Origin: Psychrobacter sp. BI730 | Lineage (GTDB): Bacteria; Pseudomonadota; Gammaproteobacteria; Pseudomonadales; Moraxellaceae | DNA: 64,000 nt | Assembly (NCBI RefSeq): GCF_013414195.1 | Contig: NZ_JAATTV010000006.1 | Coordinates: 146,648-210,647, forward strand | Direction: 5' to 3' | In this document: piece by piece, positions 18,362 through 27,781 of the stretch | Layout of the letters: every line of letters begins with the position of its first letter | Position numbering within the stretch: position 1 is the stretch's first letter | Made by a program: the position numbers and the translations under genes | Notes under the pieces: generated by a model | Seen by the model: only the letters and a program-made list of their open reading frames with translations | What the model was told of the DNA's origin: nothing | The model's database searches: none

Positions 18362-19141
18362 ATGAGTCAGATTCATCCTACAGCACTCATCTCACCGTCC
18401 GCGCAGATTGACGAGACTGCTATCATCGGGCCCTATTGTATCGTTGGTGATGAAGTATCAATTGGTGCGCATACGGTTTTGCATAGACATGTCGTTGTGA
18501 CTAAACTGACTCGTATTGGCCAACACAATGAGTTTTATCAATTTGCGAGTATTGGTGAAGATCCTCAAGACTTGAAATATGCAGGTGAGCGCACTTGGCT
18601 TGAAATCGGCGATCACAATACGATTCGTGAAGCCTGTAGCCTACACCGTGGTACAGCGCAAGACGGCGAGCTGACTAAAATCGGCAGTCATAATCTACTG
18701 ATGGTAAACACCCATGTCGCACATGATTGTGTCATTGGCGATCATAACGTACTGGCTAACAATGTCGGTGTAGCGGGGCATGTGACTATTGGCGACCATA
18801 CCATCATCGGTGGTAACTCAGGCATACATCAGTTTTGTACAGTAGATGACTATAGCTTGATTGGCGGAGCCAGCCTCATTCTAAAAGATGTGGCTGCATT
18901 TACGATGGTATCTGGCAATCCAGCAAAGGCTCATGGACTCAATATCGAAGGCATGCGCCGTAAAGGTTGGTCAAAAGAAACCATTAATGTATTGCGTCAA
19001 GCGTACCGTACGATTTTCAGATCAGGTTTGACCACGGTACAAGCGTTGGAAGTCTTACATAATGAGCTATTAGCTAAAGAGCCAAAAATTCAGCTACTTA
19101 TTGATTCATTACAAAATAGCAGCCGCGGTGTTGTACGCTAA
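18362..19141 (+). CDS. lpxA: UDP-N-acetylglucosamine O-acyltransferase LpxA
   Basis: A 259-residue hexapeptide-repeat acyltransferase for the first step of lipid A synthesis (E. coli 262). The beta-helix spans about 3-185, the catalytic His lies in HVAHDCVIGDHNVLANN, and the C-terminal helical domain follows. ATG 18362 (MSQIHPTALI) begins exactly at the conserved N-terminus, after agggccc; a frame-open upstream start at 18311 would add 17 residues unlike the family. lpxB, the usual next gene, is absent: a terminator follows and then an unrelated transporter. Confidence 0.97.
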   Translation: MSQIHPTALISPSAQIDETAIIGPYCIVGDEVSIGAHTVLHRHVVVTKLTRIGQHNEFYQFASIGEDPQDLKYAGERTWLEIGDHNTIREACSLHRGTAQDGELTKIGSHNLLMVNTHVAHDCVIGDHNVLANNVGVAGHVTIGDHTIIGGNSGIHQFCTVDDYSLIGGASLILKDVAAFTMVSGNPAKAHGLNIEGMRRKGWSKETINVLRQAYRTIFRSGLTTVQALEVLHNELLAKEPKIQLLIDSLQNSSRGVVR

Positions 19142-19443
19142 AGAAAGCATAACTCGATTAATGATGAGTTTGATACTTTTAATCAGCTAAATTCTTATGG
19201 AATGAAGGCGAATTAGATAAAAGCCATAACTATTTGTTATGGCTTTTTATATTTATGAGCACTTGACTTTTTTGGTCGCTTAGCAGAAACTGAGCGTTTA
19301 CGATATTGTAATCAATTCTTTCTTAATGTTGCTGGGCGTTTCACATCGAAGCGTTTACTAAATAGTTCAACGGTAAGGCCGACTATTTATGTTGATCAAG
19401 GAAGATTATCAGTAACGTTAATTGAAGCACGAGGACGGAAAAA
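19142..19443. other. 302-bp intergenic region between lpxA and the NSS transporter gene
   Basis: It contains the lpxA terminator at 19221-19248 and then about 190 AT-rich bases that must include the transporter promoter. A ribosome site (gaggac) precedes the transporter ATG. No small ORF with support was seen. Confidence 0.6.
19221..19248 (+). terminator. Intrinsic terminator after lpxA
   Basis: Perfect 10-bp stem aagccataac/gttatggctt with a 5-base loop and a trailing T-run; it ends the pyrH-to-lpxA gene block. Confidence 0.85.
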
Positions 19444-20796
19444 ATGGCTATCAATAAACAAGAACATGCCCAATGGAGCTCAAGCTTTGGCTTCGTATTG
19501 GCAGCAGTAGGCTCAGCAGTTGGTTTAGGAAACATATGGAAATTTCCATACATGGTTGGCGAAAGCGGTGGTTCAGCTTTCGTTATTGCTTATTTGTTCT
19601 GTATCGCGCTGGTCGGTTTTCCAATATTAGTTGCTGAATGGTTAATTGGTCGACGTGGTCAAAAAAACCCAGTCAATACTTTTTCAGACGTAGCAGCGAC
19701 TGAAGGTAAGTCACGTAGCTGGGGCATCGTTGGGGCTACTGGTATCTTAGGTGGCTTCTTAATTCTATCGTTCTATAGTGTGATCGGTGGTTGGGCGCTT
19801 AATTATATCACTAAAGTTGCAACAGGTAGCTTTGCTGGTCAAGACAGTGATTCTGTTGCTGCAACCTTTGATGCTATGCTTGCATCAGCTGGTACATTGA
19901 CGATCTGGCATACGGTATTTATGATTTTAACCGCTGTCATCGTTGGTATTGGTGTGACAAGTGGTATCGAAAAAACAGCTAAGATTTTGATGCCATTATT
20001 GGGTGTGATTCTGTTTGTTATCGTTGGTTATAACGTGATGAACGGTGGATTTGGTGAAGCAGTTGCTTACCTATTTACGCCAGATCTTAGCAAACTAACG
20101 GCTGATGTTATGCTTGCAGCATTAGGTCATGCATTCTTCACCCTATCAATTGGTATGGGTATTATGGTCGCTTATGGTTCGTATTTGGGCCGTGAAGTCA
20201 ACTTGCTAAAGACAGCACGTACCGTTGTTATTTTGGATACGGTTATTGCGTTGGCTGCTGGTCTTGCCATCTTCCCAATCATCTTTAGCAACGGTCTAGA
20301 TCCTGCATCTGGTCCTGGTCTTATCTTTGTAAGCTTGCCAATTGCTTTCGGTAGTATGGGTGCGGGTACTATCATTGGCGCATTGTTCTTCTTACTTATT
20401 ACCTTTGCCGCTATTACCTCATCTATCTCGTTACTTGAGCCAACCGTTGAGTTGTTAGAAGAGCGTACATCGATGAGTCGTACTGTATCGACTATCGTGG
20501 CAAGTACAGTAATCTGGTTGCTAGGTATTGCAGCATTGCTATCGTTCAACCTATGGTCTGACTTCACTATTATGGGTAATGGTATCTTTGATGCATTAGA
20601 TAAGCTTACTAGTAAGTTCCTATTACCTCTAACCGGTCTGGCTGCAATTGTATTTGTTGGTTGGAAAATGGATCAACGCAACATCCAGCAAGAGCTTGGT
20701 TTATCTAATGGTACATGGCAGCTGTGGCAAATCGTTGCGAAATTCATCGCACCAATCGCTGTTATTGTAGTATTTGTGACGTCATTGATGGGATAG
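19444..20796 (+). CDS. Neurotransmitter:sodium symporter family transporter
   Basis: A 450-residue LeuT-fold (NSS/SLC6) sodium-dependent transporter. TM1 carries the family signature AVGSAVGLGNIWKFPYMVGE, with the unwound Na+/substrate-binding stretch, and TM6 has the expected glycine break. About 11-12 hydrophobic segments are visible. Bacterial members carry amino acids such as tryptophan, tyrosine, leucine or methionine; the substrate cannot be deduced here. It is a single-gene unit between two terminators, convergent with tgt. Confidence 0.93.
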   Translation: MAINKQEHAQWSSSFGFVLAAVGSAVGLGNIWKFPYMVGESGGSAFVIAYLFCIALVGFPILVAEWLIGRRGQKNPVNTFSDVAATEGKSRSWGIVGATGILGGFLILSFYSVIGGWALNYITKVATGSFAGQDSDSVAATFDAMLASAGTLTIWHTVFMILTAVIVGIGVTSGIEKTAKILMPLLGVILFVIVGYNVMNGGFGEAVAYLFTPDLSKLTADVMLAALGHAFFTLSIGMGIMVAYGSYLGREVNLLKTARTVVILDTVIALAAGLAIFPIIFSNGLDPASGPGLIFVSLPIAFGSMGAGTIIGALFFLLITFAAITSSISLLEPTVELLEERTSMSRTVSTIVASTVIWLLGIAALLSFNLWSDFTIMGNGIFDALDKLTSKFLLPLTGLAAIVFVGWKMDQRNIQQELGLSNGTWQLWQIVAKFIAPIAVIVVFVTSLMG

Positions 20797-20843
20797 TAGT
20801 CAAAGGACACTATTCGAATCATTAAATGATAAAAGCATCATAG

Positions 20844-20878
20844 AAAAAGGGCTTAAGATTATTCTTAAGCCCTTTTTT
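20844..20878. terminator. Bidirectional terminator between the NSS gene and tgt
   Basis: Perfect stem gggcttaag/cttaagccc, extended by A and T runs on both sides, so it can serve both convergent genes. Confidence 0.88.
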
Positions 20879-20921
20879 ATTTCAACAGATTTAGATAACA
20901 AGTAGTAAATATTAAACAGGA

Positions 20922-22106
<1,185 letters not shown>

Positions 22107-22337
22107 CTAATTATAGCATTGTTAGCGGTTTTTTTGGACATGGATATTTAGTGGTATCGATACATAGTTAATATGTTCTTTAGGGATTTTATTTGACATC
22201 CCTTTTTCATAACCAAAAAATACAGATAGCACGCCAAAAGACACAGACAGTGCTAGAGGTCTATTGATACAGTAGAAGTTATACAGGTGAGGTAATAATC
22301 ATTGCCACACCATGCTTTTAGATGCTGGAGACATGAC

Positions 22338-22988
22338 ATGAAAAAGACAGCTTACTTATTATTGAGTGGTTTATTATTGATATCAGGAGGGGCTATGGCT
22401 ACTGAAGAGCCGAAATATACGGTGTTGACCCAAGTAGATGACTTTGAGCTGCGTCGTTATGATGAGCAGCTAGTAGCGCAAACGTGGGTGAGTGGTGACC
22501 AAGACTCAGCAAGTCGTGAAGGATTTAAGGTTTTAGCGGACTATATTTTTGGTAATAACACCGCACCAAGTGGCGACAGTAGTAAAATCAGTATGACGGC
22601 ACCTGTCACGATGCAAGCTGATAACAAAAAAAGTGATAATAAGTCACAGAAAATTGCCATGACAGCACCAGTCAGTATGCAACAAGACGATGGTAAGTGG
22701 CGCGTGCAATTTACGATGCCTAGTAAATATACGCTGCAAACACTGCCTAAGCCGAACAATCCAAACGTTGAGATTATAGAAGTACCGGCACAGACGTACG
22801 GTGTGATTAAGTTTTCGGGATTGGTAGGTAGTAAAAAGGTCGCGAATAAAACGGAAGCGCTGCAAACATGGATGCAAGACCAGAGTTTGACGCCTATAGG
22901 CGAGCCTGAATTGGCACGTTATAACCCACCTTGGACGCTACCATTCTTACGTCGTAATGAGGTGATGATTGCGTATCAATCTAAATAG
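22338..22988 (+). CDS. SOUL family heme-binding protein, exported
   Basis: A 216-residue protein with a signal peptide (MKKTAYLLLSGLLLISGGAMA/TEE) and a SOUL/HBP domain over the rest: YTVLTQVDDFELRRYDEQLV, repeated SMTAPVTMQ/AMTAPVSMQ segments and TLPFLRRNEVMIAY at the end. SOUL proteins bind heme or other tetrapyrroles in eukaryotes; bacterial roles are poorly defined. ATG 22338 follows ctggag and gives a clean signal peptide; an in-frame upstream ATG (22302) would add 12 residues that spoil it. It is probably periplasmic. Confidence 0.9.
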   Translation: MKKTAYLLLSGLLLISGGAMATEEPKYTVLTQVDDFELRRYDEQLVAQTWVSGDQDSASREGFKVLADYIFGNNTAPSGDSSKISMTAPVTMQADNKKSDNKSQKIAMTAPVSMQQDDGKWRVQFTMPSKYTLQTLPKPNNPNVEIIEVPAQTYGVIKFSGLVGSKKVANKTEALQTWMQDQSLTPIGEPELARYNPPWTLPFLRRNEVMIAYQSK

Positions 22989-23000
22989 TAATCGATCCAT

Positions 23001-23029
23001 AAAAAAAGACAGCAATCGCTGTCTTTTTT
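23001..23029. terminator. Bidirectional terminator between the SOUL gene and asd
   Basis: Perfect 6-bp core gacagc/gctgtc with a 4-base loop, extended by seven A and six T; it serves both convergent genes. Confidence 0.85.
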
Positions 23030-23052
23030 GTGCTTCATCTAAAGTATCTGAG

Positions 23053-24186
23053 TTAGACGTTTTGCTCACGGATGATATTAAGCATACGACGTAATGGTTC
23101 TGCTGCGCCCCATAACAACTGATCACCAACGGTAAAAGCACCTAGATACTCAGGGCCCATATTAAGCTTACGTAAGCGACCTAGGGCAACAGTTAAGGTG
23201 CCAGTCACTGCCACTGGAGTTAGGCGATTCATAGTAGCTTCTTTGTCATCTTCGACCAAGTCCAACCACTCGTTGCCACTGTTTTTAAGTGCAGCTTCGA
23301 TTTCTTCTAGCGGAATGTCTTTTTTTAGTTTGATCGTTAAACCTTGCGCATGACAACGCATGGCACCGACGCGTACACACATGCCATCGATAGGAATCGT
23401 ACTGGCTTCATCATTACCTAAGATCTTATTGGTCTCGACGCCGCCTTTCCATTCCTCTTTTGACTGTTTGTTTTCTAGCTGTGCGTCGATATAAGGAATC
23501 AAGCTACCTGCCAGTGGTACACCGAAGTATTGTGTAGGGAAGTCTGCTGAACGCTGAGTCTGAGCGATTTTTTTATCAATCTCAAGAATAGCACTAGCAG
23601 GGTCAGCCAATTCGTCTTGGACGGCATCACGTAACACACCCATGCCATTGATGAGCTCGCGCATGTTGTTTGCGCCAGAGCCACTAGCGGCTTGGTAAGT
23701 CATGGCGCTGACCCATTCGATCCAGCCTTTGTTAAACAGCTCACCGATAGCCATCAGCATCAATGATACGGTACAGTTACCACCGATGAAGTCTTTTTTG
23801 CCGTTGGCTAAGGCACTATCAATAACGTTACGGTTGACTGGATCAAGAATGATAATGCTGTCATCTTTCATACGTAAGGTACTTGCCGCATCAACCCAGT
23901 AGCCGTTCCAACCACTATCACGCAATGGTTGATGGACTTTTGACGTATAGTCACCACCTTGGCAAGTAATAACGACATCACAAGCAGCAAGTGCTTCAAT
24001 ATCATGAGCGTCTTTTAGTTGGCCGGTTTCAATACCATCGAATTTTGGTGCATCACCACCAGCATTACTGGTAGAAAAAAACACGGGTGTGATACCGTTG
24101 AAGTCATTTTCTTCCTGCATACGTTGTATCAATACTGACCCTACCATACCGCGCCAGCCTACCAAACCTACTGTTAAATCACTCAT
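23053..24186 (-). CDS. asd: Aspartate-semialdehyde dehydrogenase
   Basis: A 377-residue Asd that reduces aspartyl phosphate to the semialdehyde, the branch point to lysine/diaminopimelate, threonine and methionine. The NADP-binding N-terminus is [15 protein letters not shown], the catalytic Cys is in [10 protein letters not shown] (about residue 138), and [14 protein letters not shown] and [16 protein letters not shown] match the Gram-negative class. I chose ATG 24186; a TTG three codons upstream is in frame, but agga lies at a suitable distance before the ATG. Confidence 0.97.
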   Translation of the reverse strand: MSDLTVGLVGWRGMVGSVLIQRMQEENDFNGITPVFFSTSNAGGDAPKFDGIETGQLKDAHDIEALAACDVVITCQGGDYTSKVHQPLRDSGWNGYWVDAASTLRMKDDSIIILDPVNRNVIDSALANGKKDFIGGNCTVSLMLMAIGELFNKGWIEWVSAMTYQAASGSGANNMRELINGMGVLRDAVQDELADPASAILEIDKKIAQTQRSADFPTQYFGVPLAGSLIPYIDAQLENKQSKEEWKGGVETNKILGNDEASTIPIDGMCVRVGAMRCHAQGLTIKLKKDIPLEEIEAALKNSGNEWLDLVEDDKEATMNRLTPVAVTGTLTVALGRLRKLNMGPEYLGAFTVGDQLLWGAAEPLRRMLNIIREQNV

Positions 24187-24625
24187 GAAGTTCAATCCTA
24201 TTTACAATTATTTGTTGCATCGCCAACCGATAACAATGCCGTGAATGGCGCGAAAAAGCAAGGCGTTTTGGCTATTATTTGGTCGTTTTCCATACACTAT
24301 TAACTATGTCGACTATAACTTTAAGTTATTACTATTGAAGAGATACTTAGCTATCTAACGACCTCAAAAATATAATGTCTAATAAAGCACTCATTACATT
24401 GAGTGAGCCAATATTGTAACGTTTTATGATAGTTGTCGCATAATTGAGACTCACCAGTAGGCGAGAATCTTCTGAAATGCTAAAGTAAGTCTCAAACACA
24501 ATTACTCGACGTTAGTTATTTGATGTCAGGCGGGTTACAAACACGATATTTCTTATCAAACAAAAGCTTAACCAATATACATCATCAGCTCTATCAACAC
24601 TTTAATCAACGGTTAGTACCTACTT
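24187..24625. other. 439-bp intergenic region, divergent asd / EEP gene
   Basis: AT-rich. It carries a small hairpin (cactca 24388-24393 / tgagtg 24400-24405) and a TATAAT at 24371-24376 without a good -35 partner. An open frame at 24520-24714 has no ribosome site and overlaps the start of the next gene, so it is not accepted. It is likely the two divergent promoters only. Confidence 0.55.
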
Positions 24626-25756
24626 ATGGATCTCTCACTATTATATTACGCCTTACAAGGTCTAGCAGGATTCATCGCCTTTGTCACAATCTGGGGCTGG
24701 TTGCCACTGGATAACTGGTGGGTGCGCGGTGTTGAGTTTCCACGTATTCAAATAATGGTGCTTGGTATTATTGCTTGGTTTGGCATGTTAGTGTTTTCCT
24801 CAGAATGGGAATTAGGGCAGTGGATATTGTTTGTTGTATTGAGCGGTACGTTAGCATTTCAGCTGAGAATGGTACTGCCATATACTAAGCTATGGAAAAA
24901 AGAAGTTCAAAAGGCAAAAGATAAGCCAGAAGGGCAAGCGCATCAAATAAAAATCATGGTATCAAACGTATTGACGCCCAATGACGAAACGCAAAAGCTG
25001 GTCGATTTAGTTAAGCAAAAGCAGCCTGATATCTTAATTACGTTAGAGAGTGATAAGAAATGGGAGCAAGCCTTACAGCAAGTCGAGTCTGACTATCCCT
25101 ATACCGTGAAAGTGCCACTAGATAATTTATATGGTATGCACTTGTATTCTAAGCTTGAGCTGATTGATCCTGAAGTTAAGTATTTGATGATAGATGATAT
25201 ACCGTCTATCCATACACAATTGCGTTTGCAAGGAGGCCGCGTCATTTGGTTATATTGCTTGCATCCCATGCCGCCTAGCCCAACTGAAGCTGATAAGTCC
25301 ACCACACGTGATGCTGAGCTACTCATGGTAGGTAAACATATAAAAGAAAACGACCAAACGGCGATACTGGCAGGTGACCTCAATGATGTCGCATGGTCAA
25401 AAACTACTCGACGTTTCCAACGTATCTCTGGCCTGCTAGATCCTCGTATTGGTCGACATTTCATTAATACCTTCCATGTTAAATATCCATTTCTGCGTTG
25501 GGCTCTAGACCATATCTTTCATAGTGCCTGCTTTACGGTAGTTGATATTCAGCGTATGCCATCCGTAGGATCTGATCATTTCCCTGTGATGACTACCTTG
25601 CAATATGAGCCAGAAGAGGCAAGCAAGCAAGAAGGCAATGCGCCTACTGCACAAGCAGAAGATATCCAAGAGACTGATAACAAAATCGAAGAAGGCAAGA
25701 AAGAAGGCGAAAAAGTGTCAGAAGAGCACAGACAAGAACAGCGCAGTTTTGGTTGA
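24626..25756 (+). CDS. Membrane-anchored endonuclease/exonuclease/phosphatase (EEP) family protein
   Basis: A 376-residue protein. The first 85 residues form about three hydrophobic segments; then IKIMVSNVLTPN starts an EEP domain. Visible active-site motifs are QPDILITLESD (metal Glu), AGDLNDVAWS (catalytic Asp/Asn) and SVGSDHFPVM (catalytic Asp-His) before the end of the fold. The C-terminal 60 residues are a Glu/Lys/Gln-rich tail of low complexity. The architecture resembles YafD/YbhP-like proteins of unknown substrate. Whether the domain faces cytoplasm or periplasm cannot be told from sequence alone. Confidence 0.88.
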   Translation: MDLSLLYYALQGLAGFIAFVTIWGWLPLDNWWVRGVEFPRIQIMVLGIIAWFGMLVFSSEWELGQWILFVVLSGTLAFQLRMVLPYTKLWKKEVQKAKDKPEGQAHQIKIMVSNVLTPNDETQKLVDLVKQKQPDILITLESDKKWEQALQQVESDYPYTVKVPLDNLYGMHLYSKLELIDPEVKYLMIDDIPSIHTQLRLQGGRVIWLYCLHPMPPSPTEADKSTTRDAELLMVGKHIKENDQTAILAGDLNDVAWSKTTRRFQRISGLLDPRIGRHFINTFHVKYPFLRWALDHIFHSACFTVVDIQRMPSVGSDHFPVMTTLQYEPEEASKQEGNAPTAQAEDIQETDNKIEEGKKEGEKVSEEHRQEQRSFG

Positions 25757-26012
25757 TAAAAGAGGCCGTTTATTAGCTGTAATGTATAGAGATAATGTAA
25801 GCATATGCTTACGCAAAATAGAGTCTTTAGCTTCTATCGGCACCAAATTCATTGGCCTATAATACATCCATCAACACAAGGATACGCATGGATGTAGTGT
25901 TGAGACAGTATCAATAAAAGCACAGGTCAGCCCGCTGTCTTATATAATACTGTTAAATGACTTAGGATGAGTCAGCACGGAAGAGAGATAATAACAATAA
26001 CACGAAGTATTG

Positions 26013-26050
26013 AAACCCTGAACCAATCGCCCTAGGTTCGGGGTTTTTCT
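26013..26050 (+). terminator. Intrinsic terminator downstream of the EEP gene
   Basis: Stem aaccctgaacc/ggttcggggtt with one G-U pair and a 9-10 base loop, followed by ttttct. Confidence 0.8.
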
Positions 26051-26137
26051 TTGTGTGGATTTTGGTTTATCAAGATGTAAACTATTTAACTTTGAGATTT
26101 TCTCATCAAAGCTTTCTGTTAAATATTTGACTGCGCA

Positions 26138-26181
26138 AAATAAAGAAGGGTATATGCCATTGCATATACCCTTCTTTATTT
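26138..26181. terminator. 20-bp perfect hairpin, terminator for surA
   Basis: A perfect 20-bp stem (26138-26157 / 26162-26181) with a 4-base loop. On the minus strand it ends in a short T-run 53 bases past the surA stop, and on the plus strand in ttta. Confidence 0.8.
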
Positions 26182-26233
26182 AAATCGATTCAATATTCTA
26201 GCTAACTTAATACTATTAGCTTATTGCAACATA

Positions 26234-27625
26234 TCAGCCAAGTATCTGAATATAAGCGCCAGCACGTAGCTCTTGTAACCAGTCTTCTTGAGCTTGTGGT
26301 GCTAGGCGTTGATACAATGCTTGACGCGCCATATTGCGACGATATTGCTCGCTAATATCTTGATCGCGCTTACCGTCGACTTTTAGGATATGCCAACCAA
26401 ACTGTGTCTTGAATGGCGCAGAGTAATCGCCAACCGCCGTATTCTTCATTGTGGCTTCAAATGGACCAACCATATCTTCTTCGCTAACCCAATCAAGATC
26501 ACCGCCACGTCCCGCAGAACCTGGGTCGTCTGAATACGTTGAGGCTAAGCTAGCAAAGTCAGCGCCGCCACGAAGCTGCTCGTATAGATCATTGATTTTT
26601 TGTTCAGCAAGCGCGTCAGTCTGTAGGTCATCGACTTTGACTAGAATATGGCGAGTATGCCATTGTGGTATCAGCATCGTATTGCTGGCTTTTTTATCAG
26701 CAAGCTTGATGATATCAATCCCTTCAGGAGTCAATAGTGGCTCGCTTACAGTACCAACGTCTAGCTTGGTAATTTTGCTAGACAGCTCTGTCGGTAACGA
26801 GGCTGCCTTGTGAAAGCCCATATCTCCACCTTGCAATGGAATCGGATAGCTACCTTGGCTAGCAGCAACGGCTTCAGCGACGTTGACATTTGGCTCAAGC
26901 AAACGCGTACGTAATGCTTGCGCGACTTTTAATGCTTCTTCACGTTGAGCGGCCGATAGGCGACTATAGTCATCTATATAAGGCACACGTACGTGAATGG
27001 TTTGATATTCGCTTTGATTCAGACGTTTGGCTTCAGGGGAGGCCAAAAATGCATCAATGTCTTGCTCGCTAATACGTACTCGGCGAGTAATTTGACGCTG
27101 CTGAAGCGCTTGGATAGAAGCCTCTTCGATCAGTTTGGCACGTAGATTGGCATAACTACCAGGTTGTGCGGCATCTAGACGTTGCTGCAATGCTGCGATG
27201 CTATTAAGGCCTTCAGCTTGAGCGATTTGACCAAGACGTTGATTGATCTCTGCTTCATCAGCAGACAGTCCCGCACGTTTGACCATAGACAGTTGTAGTT
27301 CACGCAAAATAAGCGCGTTTAACACTTCAGACTGTAGTTGTGCTGAGTTTGCGATAGGCTCACCAGCAGTTTTGGCACGTGCTTGAGTTTGCTCGATAGC
27401 ATCAACCAGTTCGCTTTTTAAGATAGCATTTTCATTGACTAGGGCAATAATACCGTCTGTGCTATTGGCTGGCGTCAAGCGATCAACTGAGCTTTGCGCA
27501 GCAGAAGTAGAAGCTTGAGCCGCTGCAGGTTTGACAGTAGCAGCGTTGGCACTTAACGCAAGCGTAAGGCCTGCCATAGATAGCAATACTGCTCTGCTAG
27601 TCTGACGTAAAGAAAAAAATCTCAT
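26234..27625 (-). CDS. surA: Periplasmic chaperone / peptidyl-prolyl isomerase SurA
   Basis: A 463-residue SurA, which escorts unfolded beta-barrel proteins to BamA. The signal peptide ends LALSANA/ATV. The SurA N-terminal domain follows (IIALVNENAILKSELVDAI), then two parvulin domains: the first near 195-300, degenerate, and the second near 310-420 (QWHTRHILVKVDD ... GGADFASLASTYSDDP ... FKTQFGWHILKVD). I chose ATG 27625 because gaggag stands just upstream and the signal peptide then has normal length; three upstream in-frame starts to 27679 exist. It follows lptD by 156 bases, as in E. coli and Pseudomonas. Confidence 0.95.
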   Translation of the reverse strand: MRFFSLRQTSRAVLLSMAGLTLALSANAATVKPAAAQASTSAAQSSVDRLTPANSTDGIIALVNENAILKSELVDAIEQTQARAKTAGEPIANSAQLQSEVLNALILRELQLSMVKRAGLSADEAEINQRLGQIAQAEGLNSIAALQQRLDAAQPGSYANLRAKLIEEASIQALQQRQITRRVRISEQDIDAFLASPEAKRLNQSEYQTIHVRVPYIDDYSRLSAAQREEALKVAQALRTRLLEPNVNVAEAVAASQGSYPIPLQGGDMGFHKAASLPTELSSKITKLDVGTVSEPLLTPEGIDIIKLADKKASNTMLIPQWHTRHILVKVDDLQTDALAEQKINDLYEQLRGGADFASLASTYSDDPGSAGRGGDLDWVSEEDMVGPFEATMKNTAVGDYSAPFKTQFGWHILKVDGKRDQDISEQYRRNMARQALYQRLAPQAQEDWLQELRAGAYIQILG

Positions 27626-27781
27626 GATGCTCCTCATCAATGTCATTGCATCGGATGGTAGTCGGTCAACTCTATCCAATACTCTTAATAATAAAATATT
27701 CGACAGCGTTTCCCATAATAGGGGTTCAAATAGTGTCTTATAAATATTTACGTAAATAACTCTAATCTAGCAAAAAACTGG

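Larger units (their letters stand above)
25757..26233. other. 477-bp convergent intergenic region with several inverted repeats
   Basis: Holds a 16-bp palindrome gtaagcatatgcttac (25797-25812) and an interlocked pair of complementary blocks (25863-25903, see findings). Two strong terminator hairpins follow at 26013-26050 and 26138-26181. No supported ORF. Confidence 0.65.

Noticed and set aside
24520..24714. 64-codon frame before the EEP gene
   Set aside because: Overlaps the real start in another frame and has no ribosome site.
25605..25862. Lys-rich 85-codon frame overlapping the end of the EEP gene
   Set aside because: It reads the repetitive Glu/Lys tail in another frame; no ribosome site, and the EEP frame has its own stop and terminator.
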